From Spirosoma oryzicola (GTDB lineage: Bacteria; Bacteroidota; Bacteroidia; Cytophagales; Spirosomataceae), in assembly GCF_021233055.1 (NCBI RefSeq), contig NZ_CP089538.1, forward strand, positions 1,655,501 through 1,719,500: a stretch of 64,000 bases of DNA, read 5' to 3'. Under the pieces are notes generated by a model, which saw only the letters and a program-made list of their open reading frames with translations, made no database searches and was not told the DNA's origin. The first letter of the stretch is position 1. The number at the start of each line of letters is the position of its first letter. A program made the translations under genes and the position numbers. Shown here one piece after another: positions 34,451 through 44,000 of the stretch.

Positions 34451-35545
34451 ATGGCACAGAAACTTTTCTCAGAAGCCAAACTTGGTAACCTGACGCTCCA
34501 GAACCACATCGTGATGGCACCGATGACGCGCAACCGGGCCACCGCCGATCATATACCCACCGACATTATGGCGACTTACTACGCGCAACGGGCGTCAGTT
34601 GGTCTGATCATTACCGAAGGTGTTGGCCCATCGCCCAATGGTGAAGGCTACGCCCGGATTCCGGGAATTCACAATGCCGCGCAAATCGCAGGCTGGAAAA
34701 AAGTAACGGAGGCTGTTCACGCCAAAGGTGGAAAAATCTTTGCGCAGATCATGCACACGGGACGCGTTAGTCACTCGATTCATTTGTCGGAAAATGCAGA
34801 AGTCGTAGCGCCATCGGCAGTAGCCGCGGCTGGCGAAATCTATACCGATACCGAAGGCATGAAGCCTTTCCCAACACCCCGCGCTCTGACGACGGAAGAA
34901 GTAAAGCAGACCGTTCAAGAATACGTAACGGCGGCTAAAAATGCCATCGAAGCGGGTTTTGACGGCGTTGAAATACACGGAGCCAACGGTTATCTGATCG
35001 ATCAGTTTATCAGTCCGAATACAAACCAGCGGACCGATGAATACGGCGGCAGCTTTGAAAACCGCAGCCGTTTCCTGCTTGAAGTTGCTGAAGCAGCCGG
35101 ACAAGCCATTGGACTGGATAAAGTAGGTGTTCGGGTGTCGCCTTACGGTGTTTTCAACGACATTAAGCCCTTCGACGACGTTGATCAAACATTCACATAC
35201 ATTGCGCAGAAGTTAAACGAGATTGGTATTGTTTATCTTCACCTTGTCGATCATACGTCGATGGGAGCGCCGATTGTACCGGATACGATTGTCAGCGCGA
35301 TCCGTGAAGCGTACAAAGGTACGTTGATCCTGAGCGGTGGATACGATGCCGAACGCGCTGAGACAGTTCTCGAAAGCGGCTTAGCTGATCTGGTAGCGTT
35401 TGGTCGGCCTTTGATCGCCAATCCTGATTTCGTTGAGCGTCTGCAAAGCGGTAGCGAATTGAATCAGCCGGATTTTTCTACGTTCTACACGCCCGGTGAG
35501 AAAGGCTTTATCGATTATCCGGTCCTGGAAGAAGTGAACCGGTAA
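34451..35545 (+). CDS. Old Yellow Enzyme family alkene reductase (NemA-like)
   Basis: The 364-residue protein is an FMN-dependent NADH:flavin oxidoreductase that reduces activated alkenes, quinones or nitro compounds. The OYE pattern is complete: MAPMTRNRA at 22-30, IAQIMHTGRVSH-type strand at about 97-107, the substrate-binding pair His176/Asn179 with Tyr181 in EIHGANGYLIDQF, FENRSRFLLEV, GVRVSPYG, and ADLVAFGRPLIANPD near the end. The class (His-Asn pair, 'TRNRA') is that of NemA/morphinone reductase. The adjacent ArsR gene and the 3' terminator make it a two-gene unit. Confidence 0.93.
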   Translation: MAQKLFSEAKLGNLTLQNHIVMAPMTRNRATADHIPTDIMATYYAQRASVGLIITEGVGPSPNGEGYARIPGIHNAAQIAGWKKVTEAVHAKGGKIFAQIMHTGRVSHSIHLSENAEVVAPSAVAAAGEIYTDTEGMKPFPTPRALTTEEVKQTVQEYVTAAKNAIEAGFDGVEIHGANGYLIDQFISPNTNQRTDEYGGSFENRSRFLLEVAEAAGQAIGLDKVGVRVSPYGVFNDIKPFDDVDQTFTYIAQKLNEIGIVYLHLVDHTSMGAPIVPDTIVSAIREAYKGTLILSGGYDAERAETVLESGLADLVAFGRPLIANPDFVERLQSGSELNQPDFSTFYTPGEKGFIDYPVLEEVNR

Positions 35546-35560
35546 TATTGGCTATAAAAA

Positions 35561-35605
35561 AAGACGAGGACCTGAGCAGCGATAAGCCACTCAGGTCCTC
35601 GTTTT
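35561..35605. terminator. intrinsic terminator between OYE gene and purQ
   Basis: CGAGGACCTGAG at 35565-35576 pairs with CTCAGGTCCTCG at 35590-35601, extended by an A-run on the left and T-run on the right (35561-35605). It is a textbook terminator for the OYE gene on the plus strand and, because of the A-run, also works for purQ on the minus strand. Confidence 0.9.
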
Positions 35606-35620
35606 ATTATCGATCCGTTG

Positions 35621-36310
35621 TTAGACGGGAATTGTCTTTAGAATCTGCTCCAGAATCAGCCGACCGTCGGTGTTGCCAAGATTGGGGTCCGCAGCGCGTT
35701 CGGGGTGAGGCATCATGCCGAAAACGTTTTTGCCTTTGTTGGTAACGCCCGCGATATTTTCCAGACTACCATTCGGGTTAGCCGATTCGGTGATCACGCC
35801 CGCTTCGTCACAGTAACGGAATAGCACCTGATCGTTATCGTTCAACGCTTTGAGCGTGTCTGCGTCGGCAAAGAAACGACCGTCGCCGTGGGCCATCGGT
35901 ATTTTATACGCTTTACCCGAGTCAAGTCCTGCCGTCAACAAGGCGTCGGAGGATTGCGGTTTCAGGTAAATGTTTTTGCAGATATACTGCTGATTGGAAT
36001 TCTGCAACAATACCCCCGGAACCAGGCGGGCTTCGGCCAGGATCTGGAAGCCATTGCAAATACCCATGAGGTAACCGCCCCGGTTGGCATGCGCAATAAC
36101 TTCATTCATGATCGGCGAGAACCGCGCTACCGCACCCGTACGGAGGTAGTCGCCGTACGAAAAGCCACCGGGCAGAATGATAAAGTCGCAACCTTGCAGG
36201 TCGTGGTCTTTGTGCCAGAGCTTAACGACTTCCTGGTCCATCAGTTCCAGCGTATCGACGGCGTCCTGATCACAGTTAGAGCCGGGGAAAACAACAACGC
36301 CAAATTTCAT
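35621..36310 (-). CDS. purQ: phosphoribosylformylglycinamidine synthase, glutaminase subunit
   Basis: PurQ supplies ammonia from glutamine to PurL in step four of purine synthesis. The ATG at 36308-36310 gives a 229-residue protein starting MKFGVVVFPGSNCDQD, the exact family opening; an upstream in-frame Met would add 14 residues. The class I amidotransferase triad is Cys85 (GICNGFQIL), His202 and Glu204 (PHPERA). FSYGDYLRTGAVAR (about 50-63) is a PurQ signature. It is a separate subunit, as in Gram-positives and many Bacteroidota, not fused to PurL. No other pur gene is adjacent. Confidence 0.96.
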   Translation of the reverse strand: MKFGVVVFPGSNCDQDAVDTLELMDQEVVKLWHKDHDLQGCDFIILPGGFSYGDYLRTGAVARFSPIMNEVIAHANRGGYLMGICNGFQILAEARLVPGVLLQNSNQQYICKNIYLKPQSSDALLTAGLDSGKAYKIPMAHGDGRFFADADTLKALNDNDQVLFRYCDEAGVITESANPNGSLENIAGVTNKGKNVFGMMPHPERAADPNLGNTDGRLILEQILKTIPV

Positions 36311-36399
36311 AGAGATAACAGCGTGAAAGAGAGTGACAGCGAAAACTAACAAACGCTGGGTCGCTATTGACTAGTTCACTGGCCACAAAGATACGGAGT

Positions 36400-37323
36400 T
36401 TACTTTACTTCGACAGATTTTCCGGTGCTCGAAATGGCTTTTCCTTGCTCAAACGTTAAGTCAATCCGACCAAGGTTGATTCCTGCGAACCCTACCTGAT
36501 TGATCCAGACCGGCTGACCGTCCGGATTATTGACCGCTACCGGTGCATCCAGGAATGTATGCGTGTGTCCACCGATGATCAGGTCGATGTTGCGGGTTTT
36601 GGCCGCCAGCACGTTGTCGGAAACGGTCGCGTCGTCGTATTTGAAGCCCAGGTGGGACAGGCAGATTACGTAATCGCAGTGCTGTTCCGAACGTAATTTG
36701 GCGGCTGTATCGTTACCGACTTCAATCGGGTCGAGGTACTTGGTTTCTTTGTAGGCATCTTTTGGTATTAATCCCTCCGGTTGAATGCCTAGCCCGAAAA
36801 CGCCTACGCGTATGCCTTCTTTTTCGAAAATCCGGTACGGTTTTGTGCGACCATCCATGACCGTATTTTTGAAATCGTAGTTCGCGATCAGCAGCGGCCA
36901 ACTGGCTTTTCCGAACTGCGTAACCATATTGTCAATACCCCCGTCGAAGTCGTGGTTACCGATGGTTCCGGCGTCATAGCCGAGTCTGTTCATGGCCAGC
37001 ACTTCGGGTTCACCTTTGTACAGGTTAAAGTAGGGAGTTCCCTGAAAGACATCACCTGCGTCGAACAGCAACACGTTTTTTTGCTCCTGCCGGATCTGTT
37101 TGATCAGCGTGGCGCGACGGGCAATACCACCCTTACCCGCGTTACGACCACCATCCATCGGGAACGGATCGAGTCGGCTGTGTACGTCGTTTGTGTGCAG
37201 AATGGTTAGCGACGTTGCTTTGGCTTGGTCAACGGCCAGCGTGTCGGGCGCAACCGTACCGATCACGGCGGCTGTACCCAGGAATTTTAAGAACTGGCGT
37301 CTATTCGACGATAATGCGTCCAT
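36400..37323 (-). CDS. Tat-exported 5'-nucleotidase-like metallophosphatase domain protein
   Basis: The 307-residue protein has a twin-arginine leader (SSNRRQFLKFLGTAAVIG) and the full set of calcineurin-like metal motifs: LHTNDVHSR, DAGDVFQG, GNHDFDGG and GGHTHTF. This is the N-terminal catalytic half of a UshA-type 5'-nucleotidase or 2',3'-cyclic phosphodiesterase. The C-terminal substrate-binding half is encoded by the upstream gene, whose 3' end overlaps this start by 23 bp in another frame, so the two are likely translationally coupled and act together in the periplasm. Confidence 0.9.
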   Translation of the reverse strand: MDALSSNRRQFLKFLGTAAVIGTVAPDTLAVDQAKATSLTILHTNDVHSRLDPFPMDGGRNAGKGGIARRATLIKQIRQEQKNVLLFDAGDVFQGTPYFNLYKGEPEVLAMNRLGYDAGTIGNHDFDGGIDNMVTQFGKASWPLLIANYDFKNTVMDGRTKPYRIFEKEGIRVGVFGLGIQPEGLIPKDAYKETKYLDPIEVGNDTAAKLRSEQHCDYVICLSHLGFKYDDATVSDNVLAAKTRNIDLIIGGHTHTFLDAPVAVNNPDGQPVWINQVGFAGINLGRIDLTFEQGKAISSTGKSVEVK

Positions 37324-38044
37324 CAGAAACTGGATTAATAGGTTGTCCGGTTTTACCCAGTTGGCGGAAATGATCGATCAGGGCATCACGAACCAGGTAG
37401 CCAATATTTTCGCGTTTGACCGGATTCTTTAAGAAACCAGCGTCGTCGCCCCCGTTCGCTACGTAATCGCTCATGACGACCGTGTACGTTTCGTTGGGCT
37501 GTAGGGTTCTGCCGTTGACAAAGCTAACCGAACTCACCTGGCCTTCATGAATTTTAGCCCGTAAGCCACCCATCACCAACTCATTCTTCTGGGCGAAGTG
37601 ATTCATCATTTTCTGTAGCATGTCCCCCTTGAGCGTCAGGATAACGACCTGGTTGTCAAAAGGCATCACTTCAAAGATGGAGCCGGTAGTGATGTTGCCT
37701 TCGGGCAGGTTGTTTCGGATGCCACCGTAATTCAGATGCGAACAGTCGAGAGGCTTGCCGTAGCGTTGGCTAGTCTGCTGGAGCAGGGCGTCGGTAAGCA
37801 GATCGTTGAGCGGAGCGTCGGGTTTGCCTTTTTCAATCCGTCCAGTCGAGTGGGCCAGCACTTCGTTCATCGACTTGTCGAGTCCCTGCCGATACGGTTT
37901 TAGAAAGTTTGTAACGCTGCTGTCGGGCCGAGCCGTGGTTGAGTCTACGCCAATGCGGTTGGCCGTGCGATTGGTAAGGTGATACCCGCCGGGGTTACAG
38001 GCCCATAGACCTAGCAAGGCTAGTACCAGTACGTATTTTTTCAT
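37301..38044 (-). CDS. 5'-nucleotidase C-terminal domain lipoprotein
   Basis: The ATG at 38042-38044 gives a 247-residue lipoprotein (KKYVLVLALLGLWAC, Cys16). The body matches the 5'-nucleotidase C-terminal domain: PLNDLLTDALLQQ at about 93-105, LNYGGIRNNLPEGNITTGSIFEVMPFDNQVVIL (about 118-150), and YTVVMSDYVANGGDD, the substrate-pocket region. It lacks the metallophosphatase domain, which is encoded next in the +1-shifted frame with a 23-bp overlap. Splitting the enzyme into a lipid-anchored pocket subunit and a Tat-exported catalytic subunit is unusual compared with single-chain UshA. Confidence 0.9.
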   Translation of the reverse strand: MKKYVLVLALLGLWACNPGGYHLTNRTANRIGVDSTTARPDSSVTNFLKPYRQGLDKSMNEVLAHSTGRIEKGKPDAPLNDLLTDALLQQTSQRYGKPLDCSHLNYGGIRNNLPEGNITTGSIFEVMPFDNQVVILTLKGDMLQKMMNHFAQKNELVMGGLRAKIHEGQVSSVSFVNGRTLQPNETYTVVMSDYVANGGDDAGFLKNPVKRENIGYLVRDALIDHFRQLGKTGQPINPVSDGRIIVE

Positions 38045-38134
38045 AATACCTGCAAGTTCGGAAAGTCTGGCCAATCGTGCGTTAACAAATGGTTAGAAAC
38101 CACTAATTCGACGGCTATTAACAGAACGTACCGC

Positions 38135-39280
38135 TTATAACGTACTTGCTGGTAAGGGAATGACCGTTGGTTCGGGCCGATAACTGACTTTACGGATGTG
38201 GGTAAAGCCACCCAGGCCAATTTGCAGGTTGATCAGGCTGCCGCAAAAAGGAGAAACTGACTGAACGGGGCTGACCGACAATTTGGTGCGCACAAACCAA
38301 AAACTGTCATCCGAATCGGTAGACTTTTGAGCGTTGCCGCCTAGCTTAAAGTCAAAAATAAGACCGGCTGTTGGCGCGTGATTCAGTAAGGAATAGCCCT
38401 TGTATCGTTCGTCGTTGCGGTCACGGGGCACCAGGTCGAGCAGGCGGTAACCAACGTAAGGTATAAACCGGCTACGGGGCGAATCGTAAACAATACGGCC
38501 TAGACCGATTTCAAGCAGCGATGGCTGGACACGCATGCCTTGTTCCCACGGCTGGTTCTGATGCACAAAAGCCTGGTTCAGCTTAGCGCTGTACAGGGTA
38601 GGGTGGAGCAGGAGCATGGTTCGGCGAAACGCAATGTCGATGCCTGCCTCAATACCAACGGGCGGGCTGATTGTTTCGGCGAGCTGACCGGTTGGTAAAG
38701 CGCCACCAACACCTACAAATAGGCCGAAGCCAACTTTTGACGAGCGTAAAGTCGTTACCAGATCGGGCGTTTCATAAAGTCGCTGCACAACCTGCTTTTG
38801 CCAGCGTTGCAAAGCTTCCAGATCATCGCCCCCGCCCGTTTCGCCCCGAAAGCGGTTTACCTCAGAACCCAGTTCAGAATTGGTCAGGTATTCGATTTGT
38901 TTGGCTTGCTGCTTAAAATGGCGGTCAACTCGTAGGGCAATCAATTTCGCTTTCATTTGCCGGGCGTGCACCTCGACCAGATCAAACAAAACCTGATTAT
39001 AAGCCAGCGTGCGCTCGTTTTTGGCCGTTTCTGAGACCCATGATAAACTGCGGAACATCAGGCAATACGCGTCGATAGCGGGTTCGCTCCAAAGCGACGT
39101 AGGACGAACTTCGTAGCCGAGTTGATAATGAAAATCTGAACCGCCTAAACCCGGTTGCGTAGGCGAGCGAAAGTCCGCTAGTCGTAACCGTCGGGTGGCA
39201 CTCCAGTGCAGCGTGTCAATCGTCGTCTGCGCCCAGACTAGCGCAGGCGATAGCAGCAGCACAACGAGCAGACGGTTCAT
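38135..39280 (-). CDS. secreted protein with DUF922-like head and barrel-like tail
   Basis: The 381-residue product has a signal peptide (LLVVLLLSPALVWAQ). Residues 20 to about 165 resemble DUF922 secreted putative zinc proteases: 'LHWSATRRLRLADFRSP', then 'FRSLSWVSE' and 'LAYNQVLFDLVEVHARQM'. Where active members have HEQxHFDI, this has YNQVLFDL, so the metal histidines are missing and catalysis is unlikely. From about 185 a glycine-rich, alternating beta pattern (VGFGLFVGVGGALPTG, GLGRIVYDSPRSRFIPYVGYRLLDLV) suggests an eight-stranded outer-membrane barrel. I know of no named family with this pairing. Neighbours do not inform its role. Confidence 0.6.
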   Translation of the reverse strand: MNRLLVVLLLSPALVWAQTTIDTLHWSATRRLRLADFRSPTQPGLGGSDFHYQLGYEVRPTSLWSEPAIDAYCLMFRSLSWVSETAKNERTLAYNQVLFDLVEVHARQMKAKLIALRVDRHFKQQAKQIEYLTNSELGSEVNRFRGETGGGDDLEALQRWQKQVVQRLYETPDLVTTLRSSKVGFGLFVGVGGALPTGQLAETISPPVGIEAGIDIAFRRTMLLLHPTLYSAKLNQAFVHQNQPWEQGMRVQPSLLEIGLGRIVYDSPRSRFIPYVGYRLLDLVPRDRNDERYKGYSLLNHAPTAGLIFDFKLGGNAQKSTDSDDSFWFVRTKLSVSPVQSVSPFCGSLINLQIGLGGFTHIRKVSYRPEPTVIPLPASTL

Positions 39281-39378
39281 AAAAAGATCTTGAAAGGTAG
39301 TGCGTAAAGGTACAAATAAAGCCGTATGGTGAAATTATTCCGGGCTCCGAACAATCAATACTATCTAATTTTACGCAA

Positions 39379-39413
39379 AAAAAGCGCGGCTCGTTGCAGA
39401 GACCGCGCTTTTT
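39379..39413 (-). terminator. intrinsic terminator of ahcY
   Basis: AAAAAGCGCGG at 39379-39389 pairs with CCGCGCTTTTT at 39403-39413. Read on the minus strand, the GC-rich stem is followed by a long T-run, about 50 bp after the ahcY stop. Confidence 0.9.
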
Positions 39414-39462
39414 GACGCACGTATACCAGTTCGAGTAAACGACTAGCTACGAATGAGTTATT

Positions 39463-40773
<1,311 letters not shown>

Positions 40774-40965
40774 ATCGCTTAATAAAAACAAAAGACTTTA
40801 CTAATGAATAAAAGATGATGCGTTCGCGGTTGTATTCTTAGTAAAATGCAATAATAACGACAATTTACTAGAATCCCTATTTGAATCAGAATAGTTTAGC
40901 ATCCGGCAGGGTCAATCTTAGCGAACGCGCTTTCAGGAGCAGGATGCTGACTCGTCTGTTGGGCC

Positions 40966-42831
40966 TTATGGTTGGTTATCAGCAAGTTGAAGACGCGCTA
41001 TTTTGCCATCCATGGTTGTTACTAGCACCTCGCGGTTTCTGAGCGGAAACACGCGGTTCATCATGGCATTGGATAGCTTATGCACCCCTTCTACCTGACG
41101 TGTTCGGCGATTGATCGCGTACAGGACACCGTCGTCGGTTGGGACGTAGATAATGCCATCGCGTTCGACAACAGATGATGGACTAATCTCGTAACCGTAC
41201 TTACAATTCACGAACCAGGCCGGTTGCGGACTGTCGGATTGCGTTGACAACGCCCAAAGAGTGTCGTTCATGCACTTGACGTAGATATGCAATTGATCCG
41301 CCGATAAACCACTGGCTTCGAATCCTTTATGCTGGTTGGTCTTCCACACCTCTTTACCCGTTTTTGCGTCGATAGCAGTAACGGTGCGGTCGGGTGTTTG
41401 AAGGAAAATTCGTCCGTTGCTAAGAAGCGGTGTGCCAGCGGCTGGCGAAAAATTGCGGCTTTTGCCATTCGTCCAGGTCCAGGTAAGCTGGCCCGTTTTC
41501 TTGTCGAGGGCGTAAAGTGTGGAGCCCCAAGAGCCAACATAAACGGTGTGCTTATCGGCAATGGGCACGGATTCGACAAAACCTTTAATGCCGTCAAACG
41601 ACCATTTTTCTGAGCCATCTTTCAGGGATAAGGCTCTGAATTTGCCCTCTGAACTGCCGATATAGACGACCTTTCCATCAATGAGCGGGCTTGCAACGAT
41701 GGGTTTCTTCGTTTCAACTTTCCAGCGAAGGGTTCCGTCATGCTTGCTGAGGCAGTAAATCGTACCGTCGCTTGACGCAACAACTAACCGGTTTTTTTGC
41801 ATCATGGGCGTAGAATACACTTTTCCTCCCGTCGCGAACCGCCATTTCACCGATCCGTCGGTCAGGGATAAGGCAACGATCTGACCATTGGTGTTGGGGT
41901 AGATCGCTACTGTCTGATCAGCGATGATACCGGCTCCGATGTCGCTGCTGTCTTGCTTCTCCCAAACGGACCGCACGTTTTTGTACTGCTCATTGACTTG
42001 GTACGACGGTCTCGGATACGGCTTCGATTCTTTATCGAAGTAATGATTCTGCAAGGGAATTATTCGCCAAGCGGGGGCTGTTTGCCCTTCGATTGAACCG
42101 ACCGTGGGTGTCCGGGCGGCAAAAGACAGCGTGTCGTTCTGGATCGTAACCAGGTTGTAACCACCGACCGGATCTTTCGCGCGCAGGTTGGAGCGACCCA
42201 TTGTGGCTGGAATCCCTTCGGCATCCATTGCCTGATTCGCGTGGCCGTGGCCACACAACGTAGCCTGAATGTTGATTTTTTTCAGATCGTCGATGAGTAG
42301 GTACCAGTTTGCCAAACCCTCATCGAGTGGGTAGTGATTCATGAAAATGACTGGTCGATCCGAGTTTCTTAGTTTTTCGACTTCTGAGCGTAGCCACAGA
42401 ACGTCTTCGCGGGCCACCAGCCCCGGCGACATGCGCATATTGGGGCCACTGCCGCAGCCAATGAACCGGTACTTGCCAAAATCGAAGGAGAATCGCTCGC
42501 TGCCGAAAATTTTCCGAAAACTATTGCATCCGTTTTCCGACCATTTTGTGTCATGATTACCCGGAAAAACGTACCACTTCTTGTTCAGCCCGTCCAGAAT
42601 GCGCTTGGCGGTAGTCAGTTCCTGCTCGGTTCCAAAGTCCGTTACGTCGCCGGTTACAACGACAAAATCAAGGTCGGGAAGCGCGTTAATGTCGTTGACG
42701 GTTCGTTGCAGATCTTCGGCGGCTGTTTCGGGCGCTCCTACGTGCGTATCCGTCACGAACGCAAATCGAATGGGCTGAGCGAAGGAAAGAGTAAAAGTGA
42801 AGAAGCAAAGAAGTAGTAAGTGGGCTTTCAT
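40966..42831 (-). CDS. secreted calcineurin-like phosphoesterase fused to a PQQ-type propeller
   Basis: The 621-residue protein has a signal peptide (LLLLCFFTFTLSFAQ) and a metallophosphoesterase domain at about 20-240 with all metal motifs: FVTDTHVG, VVTGDVTDFG, FPGNHDTKW, FMNHYPLD and CGHGHANQ. Residues about 280-615 form a beta-propeller with repeats such as 'GQIVALSLTDGSVKWRFATGGKVYSTPMM' and 'LYALDKKTGQLTWTW'. Such fusions occur in Bacteroidota, and the propeller probably recognises a polymer or partner. The substrate is unknown. It is not part of an obvious operon. Its propeller belongs to the same broad class as the lipoprotein at 18880-20028 but is clearly a different sequence. Confidence 0.9.
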   Translation of the reverse strand: MKAHLLLLCFFTFTLSFAQPIRFAFVTDTHVGAPETAAEDLQRTVNDINALPDLDFVVVTGDVTDFGTEQELTTAKRILDGLNKKWYVFPGNHDTKWSENGCNSFRKIFGSERFSFDFGKYRFIGCGSGPNMRMSPGLVAREDVLWLRSEVEKLRNSDRPVIFMNHYPLDEGLANWYLLIDDLKKINIQATLCGHGHANQAMDAEGIPATMGRSNLRAKDPVGGYNLVTIQNDTLSFAARTPTVGSIEGQTAPAWRIIPLQNHYFDKESKPYPRPSYQVNEQYKNVRSVWEKQDSSDIGAGIIADQTVAIYPNTNGQIVALSLTDGSVKWRFATGGKVYSTPMMQKNRLVVASSDGTIYCLSKHDGTLRWKVETKKPIVASPLIDGKVVYIGSSEGKFRALSLKDGSEKWSFDGIKGFVESVPIADKHTVYVGSWGSTLYALDKKTGQLTWTWTNGKSRNFSPAAGTPLLSNGRIFLQTPDRTVTAIDAKTGKEVWKTNQHKGFEASGLSADQLHIYVKCMNDTLWALSTQSDSPQPAWFVNCKYGYEISPSSVVERDGIIYVPTDDGVLYAINRRTRQVEGVHKLSNAMMNRVFPLRNREVLVTTMDGKIARLQLADNQP

Positions 42832-42985
42832 CGGTCAATAGAAGTTGTTTTCGACTAGGTCTGCTAGTTGGGCCTGCCTAAGTAAGCCTTGATGATCAGC
42901 GTTTCGCGGACAAGCAAATATCAGTAAACAATAAAATTATTAACCATAGATAGGGGACAAACTTGACTTTGTGTCTCCAAACAAT

Positions 42986-43023
42986 TAATTATGTAAGAAC
43001 TTACGTAAGTTCTTACATAATTA
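42986..43023. promoter_or_regulatory. 38-bp perfect palindrome, probable MarR operator
   Basis: The stretch is a perfect 38-bp palindrome centred between 43004 and 43005. Its core consists of two adjacent 12-bp near-palindromes, GTAAG-AA-CTTAC (42993-43004) and GTAAG-TT-CTTAC (43005-43016), and its last base is the A of the marR start codon. The size, symmetry and position fit two dimers of the encoded MarR protein binding side by side and blocking expression. As RNA it would also hide the start codon in a hairpin. Confidence 0.85.
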
Positions 43024-43514
43024 TGGATTTTATGGCCGAAATGGCCGAGCTGGCTCTGGCGAGTCGGCTTCGGCGCTTAAGTGATACCTACTGGCAAGCC
43101 GTAACGGCAACGTATCGGCAATCGGGGGTTGACTTCGATGTGCGCTGGGCGACAATTTTTGTGCTCATCGCGCGGCAGGGGCCGGTGGCTATCACCGAAA
43201 TCGCTGGTCGGCTGGGTATTACGCACCCGGCTGTCATTCAGGTGACCAACGAACTGGAAAAGCGGAACCTGATCGTATCAACGAAGTCGGAGCAGGATGG
43301 CCGAAAGCGGTTCCTGTCTTTGAGCGAAGCCGGTCAGGCGATGTTACCCAAATTACAACCGCTGTGGGATGCGTTCATTACGGTTAATCAACAGATGATC
43401 GCGCAACAGACTCATAACTTACTGCTATCGCTTCAGGAAATGGAAGCACAGCTGGCGGAGCGCAACTTCTTCGACCGGGTTCAAGATCAATTAACAACTA
43501 AAAAGTCCGAATAA
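43023..43514 (+). CDS. MarR-family transcriptional regulator
   Basis: The ATG at 43023, directly after the palindrome, gives a 163-residue protein. The MarR winged helix is clear: VRWATIFVLIARQGPVAITEIAGRLGITHPAVIQVTNELEKRNLIVSTKSEQDGRKRFLSLSEAGQAML, with helix 3-4 as the HTH and 'DGRKR' as the wing. N- and C-terminal helices form the dimer interface. The ligand is unknown. It is followed after 6 bp by a GNAT acetyltransferase gene, with which it forms an operon, and probably represses its own unit through the palindrome. An earlier non-palindrome start at 42963 would place the operator inside the gene and is rejected. Confidence 0.92.
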   Translation: MDFMAEMAELALASRLRRLSDTYWQAVTATYRQSGVDFDVRWATIFVLIARQGPVAITEIAGRLGITHPAVIQVTNELEKRNLIVSTKSEQDGRKRFLSLSEAGQAMLPKLQPLWDAFITVNQQMIAQQTHNLLLSLQEMEAQLAERNFFDRVQDQLTTKKSE

Positions 43515-43520
43515 ATAGCC

Positions 43521-44000
43521 ATGAACAACGTGTCTATCATTCCTTACTCACCAAACTATCAACCTGATTTCAAGCGGCTGAATATACAGTGGATCGAAAC
43601 CTATTTCCGCGTTGAACCACACGATCTCGAACAGTTGGATCACCCCGAAACGTACATTCTTCCGAACAACGGCCAGATTTTTTTCGCCAAAGTGGATGAG
43701 CACATCATGGGTTGCGTGGCGATGGTTAACACAAGCGAGCCGGAAGGAAGCGTCCTAAGTTTTGAACTGGCTAAAATGGCCGTAGCGCCTGAAGCACAAG
43801 GGAAAGGGGTAGGCCGATTACTTTGTCGGGCGGCTATTGATTACGCTTGCCAGCTAGGCGTTAAGACAATCTGGCTTGAATCAAACCGGATACTGACGCC
43901 TGCCTTAACGATGTATGCAAGCGTCGGTTTCCGGGAAGTACCCAGCGTGCCAACGCCATACGCCCGCGCTGACATTCGGATGGAAATGAGTTTACTTTAG
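43521..44000 (+). CDS. GNAT-family N-acetyltransferase
   Basis: The 159-residue protein shows the GNAT fold: LAKMAVAPEAQGKGVGRLLCRAAIDYA, with the acetyl-CoA pyrophosphate loop QGKGVGR at 93-99, followed by IWLESNRILTPALTMYASVGFREVP (motif B). The acceptor is not identifiable. It is 6 bp after marR and so is probably controlled by the 38-bp operator; MarR-GNAT pairs are common. Its 3' end overlaps the convergent SGNH hydrolase gene by 9 bp. Confidence 0.9.
   Translation: MNNVSIIPYSPNYQPDFKRLNIQWIETYFRVEPHDLEQLDHPETYILPNNGQIFFAKVDEHIMGCVAMVNTSEPEGSVLSFELAKMAVAPEAQGKGVGRLLCRAAIDYACQLGVKTIWLESNRILTPALTMYASVGFREVPSVPTPYARADIRMEMSLL

Noticed and set aside
35548..35745. Short plus-strand ORF after the OYE gene
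   Set aside because: It spans the terminator hairpin and the 3' end of purQ on the other strand; no family features.
40774..40965. SAH riboswitch upstream of ahcY
   Set aside because: I could not find the conserved core or a pseudoknot-like pairing in the leader.
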